Of a stretch of 64,000 nt of DNA, positions 35,393 through 47,085 are shown piece by piece. Source of the stretch: Tillus elongatus (Eukaryota; Arthropoda; Insecta; Coleoptera; Cleridae). Numbering within the stretch: the stretch's first letter is position 1; each line of letters begins with the position of its first letter. The stretch spans positions 7,543,160 through 7,607,159 of the forward strand of contig OZ023265.1 in NCBI GenBank assembly GCA_964006375.1, in the 5' to 3' direction. The translations under genes and the position numbers were made by a program. Under the pieces are notes generated by a model. It was not told where the DNA came from and did no database searches. It saw only the letters and a program-made list of their open reading frames with translations.

Positions 35393-36144
35393 TTTAGTTA
35401 TTATCCTGATGGTATCGCGGGGGAACAAGAACGACTTGCTGCGCGTCGGAGCACTGAACGAATTATTATCTTTTCTTATTTAAATAATTTATTACAACCT
35501 GGTGTGTCTACTATTGTTAAAATTTTATTTCAAGTGACACATATGACAACAGCTTTCAGTTGGTTTGAAATGTATTTAACTTCGGATATTTAAATTAATT
35601 ATTGTTATTAAAATTACCTGGTATATGTAAACAATGTACGATAAAACGTTCGCCTGACATTTATAACTAACACTTCAATGTTTATGGACTTTCACTACTT
35701 TCTTCAGAAAATGTGGTCGATTTATGATATAAATTATTGTGACTGAGTTGTCATAAGCTAGTTTATAAATTAAAGAAAATAGATAAGTAAATAATTCTTG
35801 TAAAATTTAAAATGTAAAAGCAGTACTTGTATCAAGGTTTATAGAAAAACATGAAAAATATAAGAAGAGAAAGATAAGATAATATGACAGACTGCACTAA
35901 AAACAGATTTAGACATGTCCGGTCTGGCTTTCAATTATTACTTATTTTGTCTCTGTAACTGGTTTCGCCCTTTTCCCAGATACCACCAGATATTCTCAGA
36001 ATGTTCTCACAAAGTGAGATCATTATTTTTTCAGAATATTTGTTTCGGAATGTTCTAATAACATTTATGGAATTCAAACTGGATCTTGAATATCCTGAGT
36101 ACATTCATTGGATCACATCCTAAGAAAATTATATTATTATATAG
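35393..36144. other. No feature recognised
   Basis: AT-rich DNA upstream of the H1 pseudogene start. No histone promoter element, RNA gene or repeat head was recognised. GTAACTGGTTTCGCCCTTTT near 35955 resembles a Penelope terminal motif. Confidence 0.4.
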
Positions 36145-37662
36145 CCCCCCCCCCCCCCCCCCCGCGGTCTCTCAGACCACGGCATGGTCACTGCTTCCTG
36201 CGCAATGCAACTCGAGGTCACACAGTCATCACACCCACGAAATGCGGGATTACTTTTCCTCATGTCCATGGGCGTATGTCTGCTTGTCTCTTCCTGACCC
36301 CTATGATATCTCACAAAACGACACCGAAATCATCCAAGCTGACATGGAATTATTTATTCCACGTACACAGAAAACCTCTTCAGCCACTCAAAATCCCTGG
36401 TTCTCTAAATCCTGTGAAAAGACCAAACTTGAAAAGGTCAAAGCTCACAAAACGCTTCTACACAATCCCAGTGAAGGAAACTGTCAAGCATTTAACGGAG
36501 AAAGAAACCGCATTGTCTGCATTCTTTCTGAGGCAAAAAACTCGTTTAATAACCACATAAAAACAAAGTCCTCTCAAGCTCCAACGGCAGCAAACCCTTC
36601 TGGATTTTTGCTAAATCTATTGGGAATAATTTCTGCAAGAGCACGTTCCCACCTCTTGTTTCAGGGGATGAGATTGTTTCTACTGCCCTGGGCAAGGCTG
36701 AACTTTTTGCCTCGTTGTTCGCCGGCAATTCTACTCTCAACCCACCTCCAAATGTTCAACTACCAACAGTCCCCAATGACGCGCATAAAATGACGGATAT
36801 CATTTTCAAAACTAAAAAAGTACGAAAGATGCTATCTTCTCTTAATACCAGGAAAGCCTCTGGCCTTGACGAGAACCCTCTTACAATAGAGGCATATTCC
36901 CTAGTAACTGGAAAACTTCTCGAGTACAACCCGTCCTCAAGAGAGGATCCAAAGCGCTTCTTAGCAACCACAGTCCTATTTCTCTCGTTTCAATCGTCTC
37001 TAAAGTGATTGAAAAGTATATAAACACCTAATTACTAAAATTTCTTGAAAAATACAGTCTAATTCACGACAGGCAGTATATATTCCGTAAGGGCAGATGA
37101 ACTGCCGACCTCCTTTCTTTTGTCACCCATTCCTGAAACAAGTCTATGGAACTACACGGTGAATCCCAGATTGTTGCTTTAGACATATCCAAAGCATTCG
37201 ACCAGGTCTGGCACGCAGCGCTGCTTAATAAATTTCCGGCCTATGGCCTACCACCAAAACTCTGTACATGGACAGCAAATTTCCTCTCCAATCGGCGCAT
37301 TTCTGGCGCCATGGATGGTCATTTCTCTAAACTGCATCCAATTAATACAGGAGTCCCTCAAGGTTCAGCTTTAGTTCATACTTTGTTTCTTCTCCACATC
37401 AATGACATCCTCTCTAGCACATCCAACCTAGTTCACAGTTACGAGAAAGACAGCAGTCTGTCCAGGTCACCAGACATAGAACATCTTGTTATGCCCTCTC
37501 TTTTTTGCCGAGGACTTCCAAGTTGTGGAATTCCTTGCCGGCATGTGTTTTTCCTCCGAACCTTCAAGTCCAGAATTAACAAGTTGCCTCTTTCCACCTT
37601 GTCGACACCCATGGTACAATAGTATTTAGGCTGTAAGCCCTCGTGGTGTGCTGTTGAAATAT
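36145..37662 (+). mobile_element. APE/RT LINE copy c, 5'-truncated, with C-run
   Basis: It starts in the APE domain with a 19-base C run (36145-36163), then the intact SDHGMVTA. The sequence continues PWFSKSCEKTKLEKVKAHKT, RKASGLDENP and LDISKAFDQVWHAALLNKFP. Next come INTGVPQGSALVH and SYEKDSS, where the catalytic YADD is destroyed. A deletion of roughly 900 bp then joins HSYEKDSSL directly to SPDIEHLVMPS near the C-terminus. It ends with GCCCTCGTGGTGTGCTGTTG and an A-run. Multiple frameshifts are present, including one between ASGLDE and the RT core. Confidence 0.85.
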
Positions 37663-38761
37663 AAAAAAAAGGAATGTGGCTGTGCTCTCTGGGTTACGGC
37701 ATCGTTAGATTTTCTTCTGTCTGACGATGTCGTACTAAAAATCTAAGATCGTGTCAAACCCTAAACCTATGAGAATTCTAACTCCAGATCTTTGGGGAAC
37801 ATACAATTTTGTAAAATTTTTGTATTTGAAAAACATGGCGTATTTGAATAAAATTTGGTACATAAGCTTCTTCAGTAGGCACTACACATTTCATCAAACA
37901 TGCAATTTCTTCGTTAAAATAAAATTCAGTTATAAACATTTTAGTTTTAGTTTTAATTTGCTACCTACAGAATATTTTTATGTCATCTAATCAAATTGGG
38001 GCTACGAAACCATAAGGCACATGCTGTAATAATAATAATAATAGCAATCAGACACATTCTTATGCAAGATCAAAACAACCTCCGGGCACGTCTTATACAT
38101 AAACTTTTTTTTACAACTATTTGATAGTTTTATAATTATGACTGCAGGTAACAAGCTTGCAATATCTCGGTGTAACATTATAAATAAAGAAACACCATCA
38201 GGAGATTTTACGACGCGTACAGTATTTCATTTAGAAGTCGGTGAGCGAAACCATGCTCGCTTAAAGACCAGTGAAAGTCCCCCAGTACCATCAGATATAT
38301 TGTTGGCTGTTTATGAGAACAAACTTACCATTATATTAATGTAATTCTCACAGAGGTGGGTAATAAATGTATATAGGTAGCCGACTGGAATATTGTGAAT
38401 GTAAATTGAATGCCCGGTAATAACAGAAATGACACGACACAACTGTTCGTTCCATTTCTTATGTAAGATTCCACTAAATTACAGATACTTCGCTTTTTAA
38501 ATGAAGAAGCAATCCATTGCTATCGCTAAATTTAGTCAAGTTACTTTTAATTGATAGAGGAAACAAACAGCTTTGAAAGTGCTGGTGAGGTAGATTGTTT
38601 CACAATCGAAGTCTTAAAACAATGTCGTGTGGCCGTCGCAACTGTGACTTTTAGTTTTTAGATTTTATCATTTTCGGGGTTTGTCAACAGGGGCCACCTT
38701 TTCCGGAAGTCTTCTTTGTAGTCTGCTTATTACTTTTTTTTAAGTATGTGCCATTTTAATA
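37663..38761. other. No gene supported
   Basis: The stretch includes a 68-codon frame at 38138-38344 (SGDFTTRTVFHLEVGERNHA and on to RLKTSESPPVPSD) that reads like coding sequence but matches no family I recognise. It could be a transposon internal piece. A short AAT run lies at 38028-38045. Confidence 0.35.
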
Positions 38762-39163
38762 TGTTGTCAGAGAAGACTATGGATGTTAATTGCACTTGTT
38801 GATATTAAATCCATACGTAAACATTTAATATAACTTTATTACTTCACTTGGTTAAACTTTATGATACATTTAACTATAATAAACTTTATGATATAATAAC
38901 AATTACAACAGTACACGAGTATATAGCAGATAACCGACCGAGCGTGGAGGACGCATGTTCACTGTAGCGGTTGGTAGAGAAGAGCGAGAGAGATAGCCTA
39001 GTGTCTCTTATAGTTGCCGTAGTTCTTGACAGCTGGCTGTCGCATAACGTAACTCTGTCGCATAACGTAACTTTTAACTGTCAAGAGTATTAACGCAGAA
39101 ACACAGAGTAGTGTTGGCGGAAACACTGCGGTCGGAAACACTGCGGTCGGAACCACCGCCACA
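38762..39163 (-). repeat. Probable 3' LTR of the gypsy element
   Basis: On the minus strand a purine tract (GAGAGGGGAG) follows the integrase stop and is followed by TATGTGGCGGTGG. If the LTR starts TGTGGCGG (39163) and ends TGACAACA (38762), it is about 402 bp with the usual TG...CA ends. It contains AATAAAGTT-like poly(A) signals and short internal repeats (GACCGCAGTGTTTCC twice). With no second LTR in the window the borders are inferred. Confidence 0.5.
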
Positions 39164-39188
39164 TACTCCCCTCTCAGTGGCAACGCTA

Positions 39189-40195
39189 TTAGTTCAAGTA
39201 TCTTCGTGGAAATCGAACTCTACGTCCATGGCGTGTAGTTTGAACGGGAACGGGAACTTCACTGTCACTTTCAGTTTCACTAGGTGTTGGACTTTCACTG
39301 TCACTTTCAGTTTCACTAGGATGTCTCTGAGGCTGGAAAGTTGTGTGTTCGTTATCACAAAGAATGAATGCGGGTTTAAGACGGTCAACAGAAATTGTCT
39401 CTTCTCCGTGTGATTTCTTGATTTTGAAGACTTTGTCAGTTCGGGATAACACTTCAAAGGGGCCGTCATAAACTGGTTCGAGGGTTTTTCGCGGAATATC
39501 AATGCGAACAAAAACAAAAGGGGCTTCCATAAGCTTAGGATGGACAAATACCTTTTTTGCAGTATGATGTTTAAAAGGTACTGGTCGAAGTTTTCTTATG
39601 TCTTCTTTCAGCTGAGATATAAGTGGTGGAACATCATGAGCTTGTGTGCTGTTGAAAAAGTCGGTGGGAAGTTTGATTGATTCTCCGTAGACTATTTCAG
39701 CGGGTGTTGAGCGATATTCTGGAATTATGTACGATCTGAGTCCTAGTAACACAATTGGCAATTTAGCGACCCAGTTTTCGTCCATATGAGCTTTCAAGGC
39801 CTGTTTCAGAACTCTATGCCATCTCTCGATTACACCATTTGCTGCTGGGTGGTATGCTGTGGTCTTGATGTGGTCTGCACCTAGTGTTTTAGTGAGGTGT
39901 GTAAAAAGGTGGCAATCGAATTGTTTACCTCTGTCTGTGGTGATGTATTGCGGAACACCGAAACGAGAGATCCAGCATGATAAAATAGTGTTCGCTACTG
40001 TTTCTGCTGTAATATCTGACAATGGAATTGCCTCGGGCCATCGAGAAAATCTGTATATTATTGTTAACAGATAGCGTTGACCTTGTGATGGTGGTAATGG
40101 TCCCACAATGTCAACATTTATATGCGAGAATCTTCTCATGGCTGGGGTGTATTGTCCAATGGCACTGCAAGTGTGTCTACATATCTTGACTTGCT
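39189..40195 (-). pseudogene. Ty3/gypsy pol C-terminus: integrase
   Basis: Integrase inserts retroelement cDNA into chromosomes. The minus-strand frame is open for about 335 codons. It starts in the HHCC zinc region (only [16 protein letters not shown] remains) and continues through the catalytic core with Asp in [16 protein letters not shown], Asp in [11 protein letters not shown] and Glu in [16 protein letters not shown]-terminal part follows ([19 protein letters not shown], two SETESDSE repeats) and ends [11 protein letters not shown]. The DDE triad and frame are intact, unlike most elements here. Protease, RT and the N-terminus are gone, and at 40196 the frame runs into a composite-repeat head. 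Confidence 0.85.
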
Positions 40196-40270
40196 TATAT
40201 GAAGAAATTTTTTCAAAATTCAAAAGTAGAGATCTCATTAGTGAATTTTTTTTAAAGAAAATTCATAAAA
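40196..40270 (-). repeat. Composite repeat head, reverse orientation
   Basis: GAAGAAATTTTTTCAAAATT, CTCATTAGTGAATTTTTTTT and AAAGAAAATTCATAAAA are the reverse complement of the variant 1 head and leader. It abuts the broken gypsy integrase frame. Confidence 0.75.
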
Positions 40271-40971
40271 ACGAATGTAGGTAAATTATATGCGTAATGT
40301 TAATTAAATAACTATAATTAGTGTCAGCGATCTATTACATATGAGATATTATATGGTCTTTTAATTATAAAGATAGTTAGACGTGAAAACGACTACTGAA
40401 ATTGTATTTAAAATTGTCGGCAGAGCAGATGCTTGAAGTCTTATAATCACTTTTTGTTGATTGGTCATAATACCACTCATTTTGTTTATTCAAAGATAAC
40501 CTCTTATTATTTGCGCAATAGTAAGTATTATGCCATTCTAAAAATAATAAAGAATACATAAGATCAATCTAGCTTCAGATACCCCATCAATTTTCTGTAA
40601 GAAAAACCTGTCAGTCTAGCTGCAAGAAGGCCAATGCTTTATACTATATAATTCTCTTATTGTGTAATACCTTTTTTATGTTACATTTAAAATCCGTGAC
40701 AATCAAATGATTTAGTGGTTAACTTCACTATTACCTTAGATTATTTGAATGGACAAGATGTTGCAAGATGTTATCATTTCAAGTATTTGCATTCTAAAAA
40801 GTTAATAAAGTCTTTTTTAGAATATTTTACATGGCAACACAGAAAGTATTTTGATTTGAGACATTAGTGTTGTGAAGATAAAATGTACAATTCTTAAGAC
40901 TCTAAAATAACGTAGATATAACAAGGAAGTCGATAATAAAGTAGATATAAGAAAGAACTAGAATCCATTAG
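40271..40971. other. No feature recognised
   Basis: AT-rich DNA without coding or repeat signal that I can identify. Confidence 0.45.
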
Positions 40972-42774
40972 AAAAAAAGTCTGGCCGTGCGCTATGGAAG
41001 TGAATTTACATAAAAATATTTTTAATAGCAAATATTATGTCTTTCTAATGCAAGCAGACATCAATCTGGTTACCGGTATAGCCTATATAATAGAAACAAT
41101 GTACCATATTTTATCCAAATTACTTATTGTTTGAAAATATACAAACATTTTACGAAAATAAACTTTAAATGTTTCCTAGATAATTGGCTTCCTAACCAAC
41201 AAACCTCCTTTTTCTCCCTCAGGGCTCGTCCGCGTCTTTGACCACACCACCTACCCCCCCCCCCCGATAGCACTGCAGCCCTTTGACTTATTGTGCCTGC
41301 CTTTAGTCTTTCTACTCCACCCATTCCAAAATCACTGTGCTTTGAACTAGTCTGAACAGCGATTGGTAGGGTGAAGTTTTATATTGCTCTGTCTCCGGTC
41401 TAGACTGACCGTAGATCAGTTGTATTTTGCGGTCCAGAGCTTTACACTCACACAAGATGTGCTGGGCTGATTCCTCCCCCTCGCCGCAGAGTCTGCATGC
41501 GAGGTCTCCCTCGAACCACACCATTTTATGCAGCACTAACCACTCACCAGCCTGGAGTCTACCCGTGGGCTACGTAGGTCCTTAAGGGCTGCCATGGCGT
41601 ACATTTCGGCGTGAAAGACCGTTGCATGGGCTCCGAGGGAAATACTATTACTTACCCTCGGTCCCTCCGAATAAACACCTGCCCCCGTCCCACGCCCCCC
41701 GCCGGATCCGTCCGTGAAAGAGACACGCGAGTCTCGTAGTAAGCCTGGCGTCTCCTCCCACCATGCCTCGCGGTCGGAGATATCCACTGTAAAATTGTTT
41801 TCCCTGCAGATTCACGGACTTGCGAAGTTTGACCTCATTTCAAGCATGGGCTCCTTCACGATCTCCTGAATGTTGTGGCTGCTGAATCCTGGGTTGATCT
41901 TCAGTCTACCATTGCAGGCTAGTCTGTATAGTCCTAGCCTGGCCTCCCCCATGATAACTAAGTGTAGGGAGGGCAGATCCAGCAACACCTCCATGTCGGC
42001 TATTGGGGTTAAAGTCATGGCCCCTGTAATGCCTAGACAAGCCATTTTTTGTATCTTGCCTAGTTTTTGTTTGGTACTGGATTGTGTCACCTTAGGCCAC
42101 CGGACCAGTTCCGCGTATGTTAACGATGGTCTGACCACCCTCGTGTACAGACAGTGGGCCACTGGGTGTTAGTCCTCACGTTTTTCCATATAGCCGCCTA
42201 GTGACTGCTAGGGTCGTAACTGCTTTACGCAGTATTTTTTCAACGTGACCATTCCAGGTTAGCTTAGAGTCTAACAAACCTTAGGTTAATAGCAAATTGA
42301 GTTATTGAACATTTAAAATTCGCTACCGAAACGCCCTTACTGCGCCTCGATTATTTTCTTAAACATGTATCATATTTCGATAAAAAAAGCAAAAATGCAA
42401 TAATATTAGGGTGTTCGAAAAAAACAATTGTAGGGATCACCAACGACTTATGGACCACGTTAAAATATTTTATAAGATGCAGTTTAAGACACCCTATAAA
42501 TAACGTACACAATTCTTTCTCTTATCTTGTGTAACAATTTGCGTAGAGCTTTGCCGTAGAAGTGCGTCACCCTGTATTTATGTGAACAGATAAATTTGGT
42601 TGCCCTTACTTTGTTATTTACGGAGATATGAATTTTTTTAGAAAGAAAACACTAAATTTTCCTAGAAAACCTGGTCCGATTTTCCTGGCTAACGGACCTA
42701 TCCAAGCCACTTGCAAAAGGAAGTTACTTACCAAATTTGATCAAGATCGGTCCATTATTTTTTGAGTTATCGGT

Positions 42775-42839
<65 letters not shown>

Positions 42840-42884
42840 ACAGGTCTCTTCATTAGCAATTATTTTTTAAATTCGCTAAAAATA
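40972..42884 (-). repeat. Composite repeat, reverse orientation, split by a LINE
   Basis: Read on the minus strand: head (TTTTTAGCGAATTTAAAAAA / AATTGCTAATG), (AT)n at 42778-42836, and body (ATAACTCAAAAAATAATGGA, TTTTCTAGGAAAATTTAGTG, GGTGACGCACTTCTACGGCA). Next come GGGTGTCTTAAACTGCATCT and the tail, whose sequence is interrupted at AGGTTTGTT. After the LINE the tail continues to AAGTCTGGCC near 40980. Apart from the insertion it is one of the more complete units. The leader between head and AT tract is mostly deleted. Confidence 0.8.
41207..42272 (-). mobile_element. RNase H-bearing LINE nested in the composite repeat
   Basis: Minus-strand pieces: MAHCLYTRVVRPSLTYAELV (RT thumb), SPRVDSRLVSG, VSFTDGSGGGRGTGAGVYSE (RNase H first Asp), and a large deletion that removes most of the later RNase H domain. 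Then FEGDLACRLCGEGEESAQHI and the 3' UTR, with a C-run at 41255-41264. AACAAACCT at 41198-41206 is repeated at 42273-42281, a 9-bp target duplication inside the host repeat. Confidence 0.85.
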
Positions 42885-44884
42885 GGGATAGAGAAGAAGA
42901 CAACATTGTTTTTGTTTTATCAGTTAACATTCTGTGAATCAAACATCGTTATTTAATGTATCTTAATTTGATCTAAAGAATTTCTTGTGCCATTTTTAGG
43001 ATGGTAAATATAAACAATAGTTAAGATTATATAAGAGATCTAGAAAAGTTGGTTACAATTTGCTCTAAATTACGCAAGAAAGTGATGGAATTCTGAGGTT
43101 GTAACATAGTGAGAAATAACTTTTTCTCAATTACATCTAAATTGTCTTTTGTATTTCCAATAAAAGCGTCAAAGCTTCTTCATTGACCATAGGGTTTAAA
43201 TTTCAAATGTTATAAATAAATGTTCATTTTTTGAAATGAGTAACAAAAGTAACTTATTTGAGACATAAAATGGCAGTAACGACTTTCACTTAGAACATTG
43301 TCGTCTTGTATTGTATAAACATCACATAATTATCAGCAATTTTTCGGTTATTTAAATAATTCTGATGGACCAAGCGTATAAATGTTTGCCAAAATGCATT
43401 GTAACGGGCGCGTTTTGACCTCCTTTATTTATTTAAATGAATTTAATATGTCAATAACTCTTAAGGATAACGCCGGGCGACGGGCGATTTGGGAGGCAAA
43501 AGCTATCCGTATTCTTGATTTAATTGATTATGTTTTAATCAGCCTTAACTGGCCTAAGAAAATGGATTGTTGGAATGAATACTGTAGAGCATAGGGATAG
43601 TTAATTTAAAACCCCAATTTTAATATTCACCTACAGTATCATATACCCTGCGACCACTTAACGTCGCCCTCGTACGAGGTTGCAATATTACTTGAATTGT
43701 AGGGTGGTTGGTTCCTATACATAGAATAAAAATTCAATCGTTTGTTTGTAAAACTAATTTAATATAATTGAAATGAATTCAACACACCCGATTTTACAAA
43801 AGAAAAGCGGACATTAAACAACGATGTTAAATAATATGATTTTACTCAATTGTGCCTCTGAAACGAAGCGTTAGATCTTGCGCAAAGGGAGCCTCAAAAG
43901 AACAATAGCTAAATTTACCCCTTCAGAGGTTGATTGCCTTATCTACGATACTCTACTTTCTAAATCCCCCAACTACTACACTTGTTTCTACATCCTTGAC
44001 TAAAACTACTCTAATTACCCCTTGAGCATAAATCTTCTCCCCCGTAAATTAGTTAAAATATTATGAAACAAAATCGGATTATTTCTTGCTTAGTTTAGAT
44101 TTAATATGCCTATATTAATTCGTCCGATACAGCCACCATGTATGTCTTTTTATTATCAGTGGTAAGAAAAATAAATTATAGCTAGCACTTACCTCCTTTG
44201 GCTCTATATATTCCAGTAAGAAAGAAAACAATACCGACCTTACAAGGCACTCCAACACTCTATCTCTGGTAGGTTTGAATAAATAGCGAGCGATAGCGAT
44301 TAAATAATACAATTAAAATAATCGAAAATAACTCCCTTTTTAGACATCTAACTGAACACTGCCTCTTCACGTGTCCCCCGATATTACCGTCAACTCCTGA
44401 GTCTCGCGCTCCACTAACTCTGCTCTGCATTTTCTCTCCCAAAGAAAACTGCCTTCTTCTGACTTGACAGAGTTAAGGTTCGAACTTTAACTCCTCAAGT
44501 CAGCATTTTCGTTCACGGCTCTTCCAAGTATTTTAGCAACATCTTAACTTGGTCGTGCGATTTTGATGACTTCACGGCATCGAGTTTCAACGTTCTCTCC
44601 ACGTTTCTACCGGCAAAGTATAGCGGTCGCTGGCCGGTAATTTGCTGATATTAAAGTAACTCAATGTTGCAATGATCTAATTGTATTTTCATACATTCGG
44701 ATATGGTTTTAATTTGACCAAATATTAATTTAGTTCATTTATCTATTGTATATAGGTTGTCCCGTAATTGCAAACTACAACACAATTAACAATATTATCA
44801 AACGGTATCTAGTCCCTACATGGACTGTCCCGCAATTACAATTCTCACTTAAAAGGCCCCCTATTTAGCGGTATCTATGCGCTA
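42885..44884. other. No gene supported
   Basis: About 2 kb without a recognised repeat or domain. A 70-codon frame at 43382-43594 and two short minus frames near 44.2-44.4 kb have no recognisable similarity. A perfect GTAAGT donor-like site occurs on the minus strand near 44190 but no matching exon can be argued. Confidence 0.4.
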
Positions 44885-45735
44885 TATCAGCTGGCCCATA
44901 ATCATAGGTGTCCTCCTGGACACTAGTCAAAACTCAAGCAGGTAACCCTGTTTACACACGTAATGTTTATTATTTTCCCATAGGATTAATAGGAATCTTA
45001 AAAATAATAAGTATCACCCATACAAAACTAATTTGGTACAGGAACTTAATAAAGACGATCCTGATCGCCGCGTTCAGCTCTGTGAAGGAATGAGGGATCG
45101 TGTCAGGAGGAATCCAACCTTTTCGTACTTAACCGGTTTTTCCGATTAATGTACGTGCCAACTGGATGTCCAAGTCAATCGCCATAATTTCCGCTACTGG
45201 AGTGATGACAATCCCAGAATTTTTAGTGAATCTCATACGCAGCATCCGGAGAGATTAAATGTTTGGGCCAGCATATTGGGACACCACCTCATTGGGTCAT
45301 ACGTCTTACTGGGAAATCTGGATGGAAACATGTATTTGGAAACGCATATCTACTCGATGATTGTGGAAGTATTTGAAAATGACAACGCTTTGGCTGAAGA
45401 GGATGTGGGGTTTGCAGCAGGATGGTGCTCCACTACATTATGCCGCAGAAGTGTGTGATTTTCTTAAAAAGAACTTTCCTAATCACTGGATATAGTGCCG
45501 AGGTTCAATTTAATGGCCTCCCAGGTCGCCAGATTTAACACTCTTAGACTTTTTTCTATGGGAACGCTTGAAGTCGAAAATTTATGCAACACGACCAAAG
45601 TCACTTGTGGAGCTTCGTCGGCGAATTGTTGAAGAATGTCGTCAGATAACGCCCGAAATGTTGGCTCGGAATTGAAGCAAATATTTCATTATTATATGGA
45701 AGTGGAGAGAAAAGAATTTGAACAATTAATTAAAT
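44885..45735 (+). pseudogene. Mariner/Tc1-type transposase relic A
   Basis: Plus-strand pieces in order: NLKNNKYHPYK, QELNKDDPDRRVQLCEGMRD, FSD-stop-CTC (first catalytic Asp followed by a stop), and NRHNFRYWSDDNPRIFSESH. Then ERLNVWASILGHHLIGSYVL, a QDGAPLHYAAEVCDFL block with the second Asp, and a shifted WPPRSPDLTLLDFFLWERLK-like block. The layout matches the relic at 50 kb, with about 40% identical motifs. Stops and frameshifts make it inactive. No terminal inverted repeats were located. Confidence 0.75.
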
Positions 45736-45982
45736 AACATTCTTTCATTCTTTGTCTTAATCCTTAGTTGATGATTTTATCGCCATATCCGCCAAATCCA
45801 AAATTTAACAAGCCAACAAGCCGTATGTTGTTGTGAGCTAAATTGAAAAAGCTTTAAATTGTAGGGTGCCATTTAAATTTTAAGGGCACTTTTCGCCACT
45901 GCTAAAGGGGTAGATTCAAAGACACTAAAACTTATACCATCATGTCTCCCCCTTGAAAAAAAGTCGACGTGTCTCGGCCTTT

Positions 45983-46102
45983 TTAGTGAATTTTCTTGAA
46001 AAAATTCACTAATGAGGAGATCCCGACTTTTAAATTTTGAAAAAATTTCTTCAAATGAGCGGGAACTAGGCCTCCTAGAACCCATATCCAGAGTCAGCTT
46101 CA

Positions 46103-46194
<92 letters not shown>

Positions 46195-46455
46195 CCGATA
46201 ACTCAAAAATGATAGGCCGATTTTGCTCAAATTTGGTACATACCTTTCTTTTTCAAGTTGATTGGATAAGTTCGTTAGTCAGAAAAATCGGCACAGGTTT
46301 TCCCGGAAAAGTTTGTATTTTCTTTCCAAAAAATTTATATGTCCTAAATAACAAAGTAGGGGCTACGAAATTTGATACTCTGGTTTCTGTCACAAAGAGT
46401 ATCCGCACCAAAATTCAGATCTCTTTATTAAAAGACGTAAAAGTTAGACGTAAAT
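45983..46455 (+). repeat. Composite repeat, variant 1, 5' half
   Basis: Textbook head (TTTTAGTGAATTTTCTTGAA / AAAATTCACTAATGAGGAGA), leader (TTCTTCAAATGAGCGGGAAC, CATATCCAGAGTCAGCTTCA), and (AT)n at 46106-46189. Body to about 46455: ATAACTCAAAAATGATAGGC, GGTTTTCCCGGAAAAGTTTG, AAATAACAAAGTAGGGGC. The inner block and tail are missing. Confidence 0.85.
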
Positions 46456-46650
46456 TAATTTTTAATTAATTAAATCTGATGAAACAAAGTTAAAACGTTA
46501 TAATTATGGTAAGAGTACGAACGTGAGTGAAAAATACGACACGAAATGACTAACAAGCTCCTAGGTATGTGTCTAAGTCATTATTTTCCTTCATTTCGTT
46601 CAAATATGAACAAAAAGCCATTGTAAATAAAAATTGTTTGATGTAAATAG

Positions 46651-46776
46651 AAAAGACGTTAGACAATTAAGATACTACTGGATATACCTACTGGTCGGCC
46701 ATGTCGATCGTGGAAAAGACGTTAGACAATTAAGATACTACTGGATATACCTACTGGTCGGCCATGTCGAGCGTGG
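46651..46776. repeat. Perfect 63-bp tandem duplication
   Basis: The block starting AAAAGACGTTAGACAATTAA and ending GTCGATCGTGG (46651-46713) is repeated as 46714-46776 with one substitution near its end (GAGCGTGG). The second unit runs into GAGTCTGCTAAGACCTC and GACGAGTTCTAATCC, which loosely resemble tRNA A- and B-box spacing. Confidence 0.9.
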
Positions 46777-47085
46777 ACGAGTCTGCTAAGACCTCTACAT
46801 CCGATAGTCGAGTCCTATATGACGAGTTCTAATCCTAGTTAGTGACTTTTTATCATTTTTTTGTCTCGTTTCACTTTACCGTTATCTGATTAGATTGTTG
46901 TTATTTCCACGAATTTTTTAGCGAGTTTTTGTAAAAAAATAATTGAATAAAGAAGAGATGAAAACTTTTAAAACTTAATTCAATTTGAATAGCATATCTG
47001 GTTGTTTGTTCTTGCTCTAACATATTGAAACCGTTCCATATTTAATGCAATCGTAGACTTTTTCCGTGGCTTCACAAGTGCTCGT

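Noticed and set aside
38138..38344. 68-codon frame as a host exon
   Set aside because: It reads somewhat like coding sequence but has no recognised family or supported splice sites; noted only as unassigned.
39189..40238. Endogenous retrovirus or intact gypsy element
   Set aside because: Only the integrase and one probable LTR are present; no envelope, RT or second LTR is seen.
43382..43594. 70-codon plus-strand frame
   Set aside because: No recognisable motif, no splice context, and the length is within chance for the region.
44115..44442. Minus-strand frames with a perfect GTAAGT donor-like site
   Set aside because: No acceptor, homologous protein or continued frame could be argued; a single six-base match is expected by chance.
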